Origin: DASUPK01 sp036276255
Lineage (GTDB): Bacteria; Actinomycetota; Thermoleophilia; Solirubrobacterales; 70-9
NCBI GenBank assembly: GCA_036276255.1
Contig: DASUPK010000087.1
Span: 1 to 5,158, forward strand
Length of the DNA stretch: 5,158 nt
Direction: 5' to 3'
Shown: positions 3,973-5,158 of the stretch, in pieces
Layout of the letters: each line of letters begins with the position of its first letter
How positions within the stretch are numbered: position 1 is the first letter of the stretch
The notes under the pieces: generated by a model
Database searches by the model: none
The model's input: only the letters and a program-made list of their open reading frames with translations
Told to the model about the DNA's origin: nothing
Made by a program: the position numbers and the translations under genes

Positions 3973-5158
3973 ATGGCCAAGGACACCGAGAAGCTGATCC
4001 GCCAGCTCTCGCTGATCTCCTATCTCATGGCCCAGGGCAGGCCGACGTCGGCGCTTGAGATCAAGCGCGAGGTGGAGGGGTACAGCGACATGAACGACGA
4101 CGCCTTCGCGCGCCGCTTCTACGCCGACCGCGCCGAGCTCGAGAGCCTCGGCATAACCCTCCAGGTCGAGAAGCCCGGCGAGAGCCTGCAGGGCTACGAG
4201 TCGGAGCTCTACTCCCTGCCCCCCGAGAACTACTACCTGCCCGAGATCCAGTTCGGCGACGACGAGCTGGCTGCGCTGCAGACCGCCCTTCAGCTGCTCG
4301 ACGGCGAGTTCGCCTACGCCGAGCCGCTGCGGCTCGCCCTGCAGCAGGTCTCCTGGGGCCGCCCGAGCCCGCTGACGGCACCCGAGCAGTCGTCGGTCGA
4401 GGTCCGGATGACGGCCAAGGCCGACGGCGCGGAAGTCTCCCAGCGCCTCTCGAAGATCGAGACGGCGATCTCGCGGCGGAAGACGATCGAGTTCACCTAC
4501 TACACGATCGAGCGCGACTCGCAGGAGAAGCGGAAGGTCGACCCGTACCACCTGGTCTACCGCGGCGGGCAGTTCTATCTGATCGGCCGCTCCCACGAGC
4601 GCGACGCGATCCGGGTCTTCCGCCTCTCGCGGATCCGGGGCAAGGTCTCCTACGCCTCCAAGGCCGAGCACGACTTCTCCCCGCCCGACGAGTTCGAGCG
4701 CCGTGACTACGCCCGCAAGGCCGAGTGGCAGCTCGGCGAGATCCAGGGCACGGCCAAGATCTTCCTGAGGGATCGGGTCGCCTGGCTGGTCGAGCGCGAT
4801 TTCGGCGCCTACGGCGATTTCCGCAACCCCGGCCGCGGCGACGGCTCTCCCGGCAAGGGCCGGATCTTCGAGACCGAGTATGCGTCGAGCCGCCAGATGG
4901 TCGCCTGGGTCCTGCACTGGCGGCAGAACGCGACCGTCCTGGACCCGCCGGAGCTCGCCGAGGAGGTCGCCGAGCGCCTCGAGCGGCTCTCGGAACGCCA
5001 CAGCGCCGACTTCGAGGCCGCCGACTCCATCCGGACCGTGCCCCCCGCGCCGAGGTCGGCTCGCTCCAACGGCCGCTCGGAGTCGTCCATCCGACCCGAG
5101 CGCTTCGCACGCCTGGTGACGCTGGCCGGGATGCTGATCGAGTCCGCCAAGGGGGAGG
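3973..5158 (+). CDS. pafB: PafB-type HTH-WYL transcriptional regulator, probably a PafB-PafC fusion (3' end outside window)
   Basis: The frame runs from ATG 3973 without a stop to the window end (395 codons visible). Residues 1-82 form a winged helix-turn-helix of PafB type: VEGYSDMNDDAFARRFYADR followed by E-L-E-S-L-G-I and a Y-S-L-P-P ending. A helical linker follows (about 91-130). The WYL domain spans about 155-230, with V-D-P-Y-H-L-V-Y, the core F201-Y202-L203 (F for W) and R-V-F-R-L-S-R-I; a WCX-like region covers about 258-345. After a Pro/Ser/Arg-rich linker (356-373), RFARLVTLAGMLIES looks like the first helix of a second HTH, so the protein is probably a tandem PafB-PafC fusion such as the one known from Arthrobacter. 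PafBC activates the LexA/RecA-independent DNA-damage response in mycobacteria, where its genes lie near the proteasome accessory factor pafA. It may autoregulate through the dyads upstream. Family call firm; the fusion and exact role are inferred. Confidence 0.9.
   Translation, partial: MAKDTEKLIRQLSLISYLMAQGRPTSALEIKREVEGYSDMNDDAFARRFYADRAELESLGITLQVEKPGESLQGYESELYSLPPENYYLPEIQFGDDELAALQTALQLLDGEFAYAEPLRLALQQVSWGRPSPLTAPEQSSVEVRMTAKADGAEVSQRLSKIETAISRRKTIEFTYYTIERDSQEKRKVDPYHLVYRGGQFYLIGRSHERDAIRVFRLSRIRGKVSYASKAEHDFSPPDEFERRDYARKAEWQLGEIQGTAKIFLRDRVAWLVERDFGAYGDFRNPGRGDGSPGKGRIFETEYASSRQMVAWVLHWRQNATVLDPPELAEEVAERLERLSERHSADFEAADSIRTVPPAPRSARSNGRSESSIRPERFARLVTLAGMLIESAKGE

Noticed and set aside
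3798..3986. 62-codon minus-strand frame across the gap before the WYL gene
   Set aside because: No recognisable motif. It runs through the promoter and dyad cluster and into the regulator's start; more likely chance in GC-rich DNA.
3958..5001. 347-codon open frame on the minus strand
   Set aside because: It is antisense to the WYL regulator, whose + frame has clear HTH, WYL and linker motifs. The minus product is a Leu/Gly/Asp/Arg-rich sequence with no motif, typical of the complement of high-GC coding DNA.
1..5158. CRISPR array, tRNA/rRNA, insertion sequence, attachment site or replication origin
   Set aside because: No regularly spaced repeats, no tRNA-like cloverleaf or rRNA stretch, no transposase or terminal inverted repeats, and no clusters of DnaA-box-like sequence were seen on reading both strands.

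Overview
The window is GC-rich, with strong G/C preference at third codon positions. All genes supported here lie on the + strand. The gene set suggests an actinobacterium: an endonuclease IV of the mycobacterial End type, a PafB-type WYL regulator and promoter elements suited to leaderless transcripts. The look of the proteins makes a deep-branching class such as Thermoleophilia/Solirubrobacterales plausible. That placement rests on remembered family resemblance, not on a search.

Layout: (1) 1-909, the 3' part of a penicillin-acylase-family (Ntn) hydrolase that enters from upstream. (2) 952-1737, nfo, an endonuclease IV with all nine metal ligands. (3) 1915-2928, an OB-fold plus HD-domain protein of the YhaM 3'-5' exoribonuclease type. 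(4) 3007-3192, a 61-residue secreted peptide with seven consecutive histidines just after its signal-peptide cleavage site. (5) 3143-3805, a lipoprotein of unknown function whose start lies inside the His-rich gene in another frame. (6) 3973 to the window end, a PafB-type HTH-WYL regulator. It is still open at base 5158, where a second module appears to begin, as expected for a PafB-PafC fusion. Long open frames on the opposite strand, including one of 347 codons under the regulator, are shadows of high-GC coding sequence.

Three genes form a loose nucleic-acid maintenance theme: AP-site repair (nfo), an RNA/DNA-acting HD exonuclease, and a regulator family that in mycobacteria runs the LexA/RecA-independent DNA-damage response. 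They are not a tight operon, because each has its own gap with a hairpin and a -10-like element close to the start codon. The His-rich peptide and lipoprotein do overlap, are likely co-translated, and both act outside the cytoplasm. They are the least explained part of the window.

Regulatory points: nfo, the yhaM-like gene and the WYL gene lack a clear Shine-Dalgarno sequence and have a TAnnnT-like hexamer 7-9 nt before ATG. The His-rich gene has a strong Shine-Dalgarno. The element before the yhaM-like gene partly matches the published PafBC-dependent promoter pattern at the right spacing. A cluster of palindromes and a 9-bp direct repeat sits just before the WYL gene and is a candidate operator.
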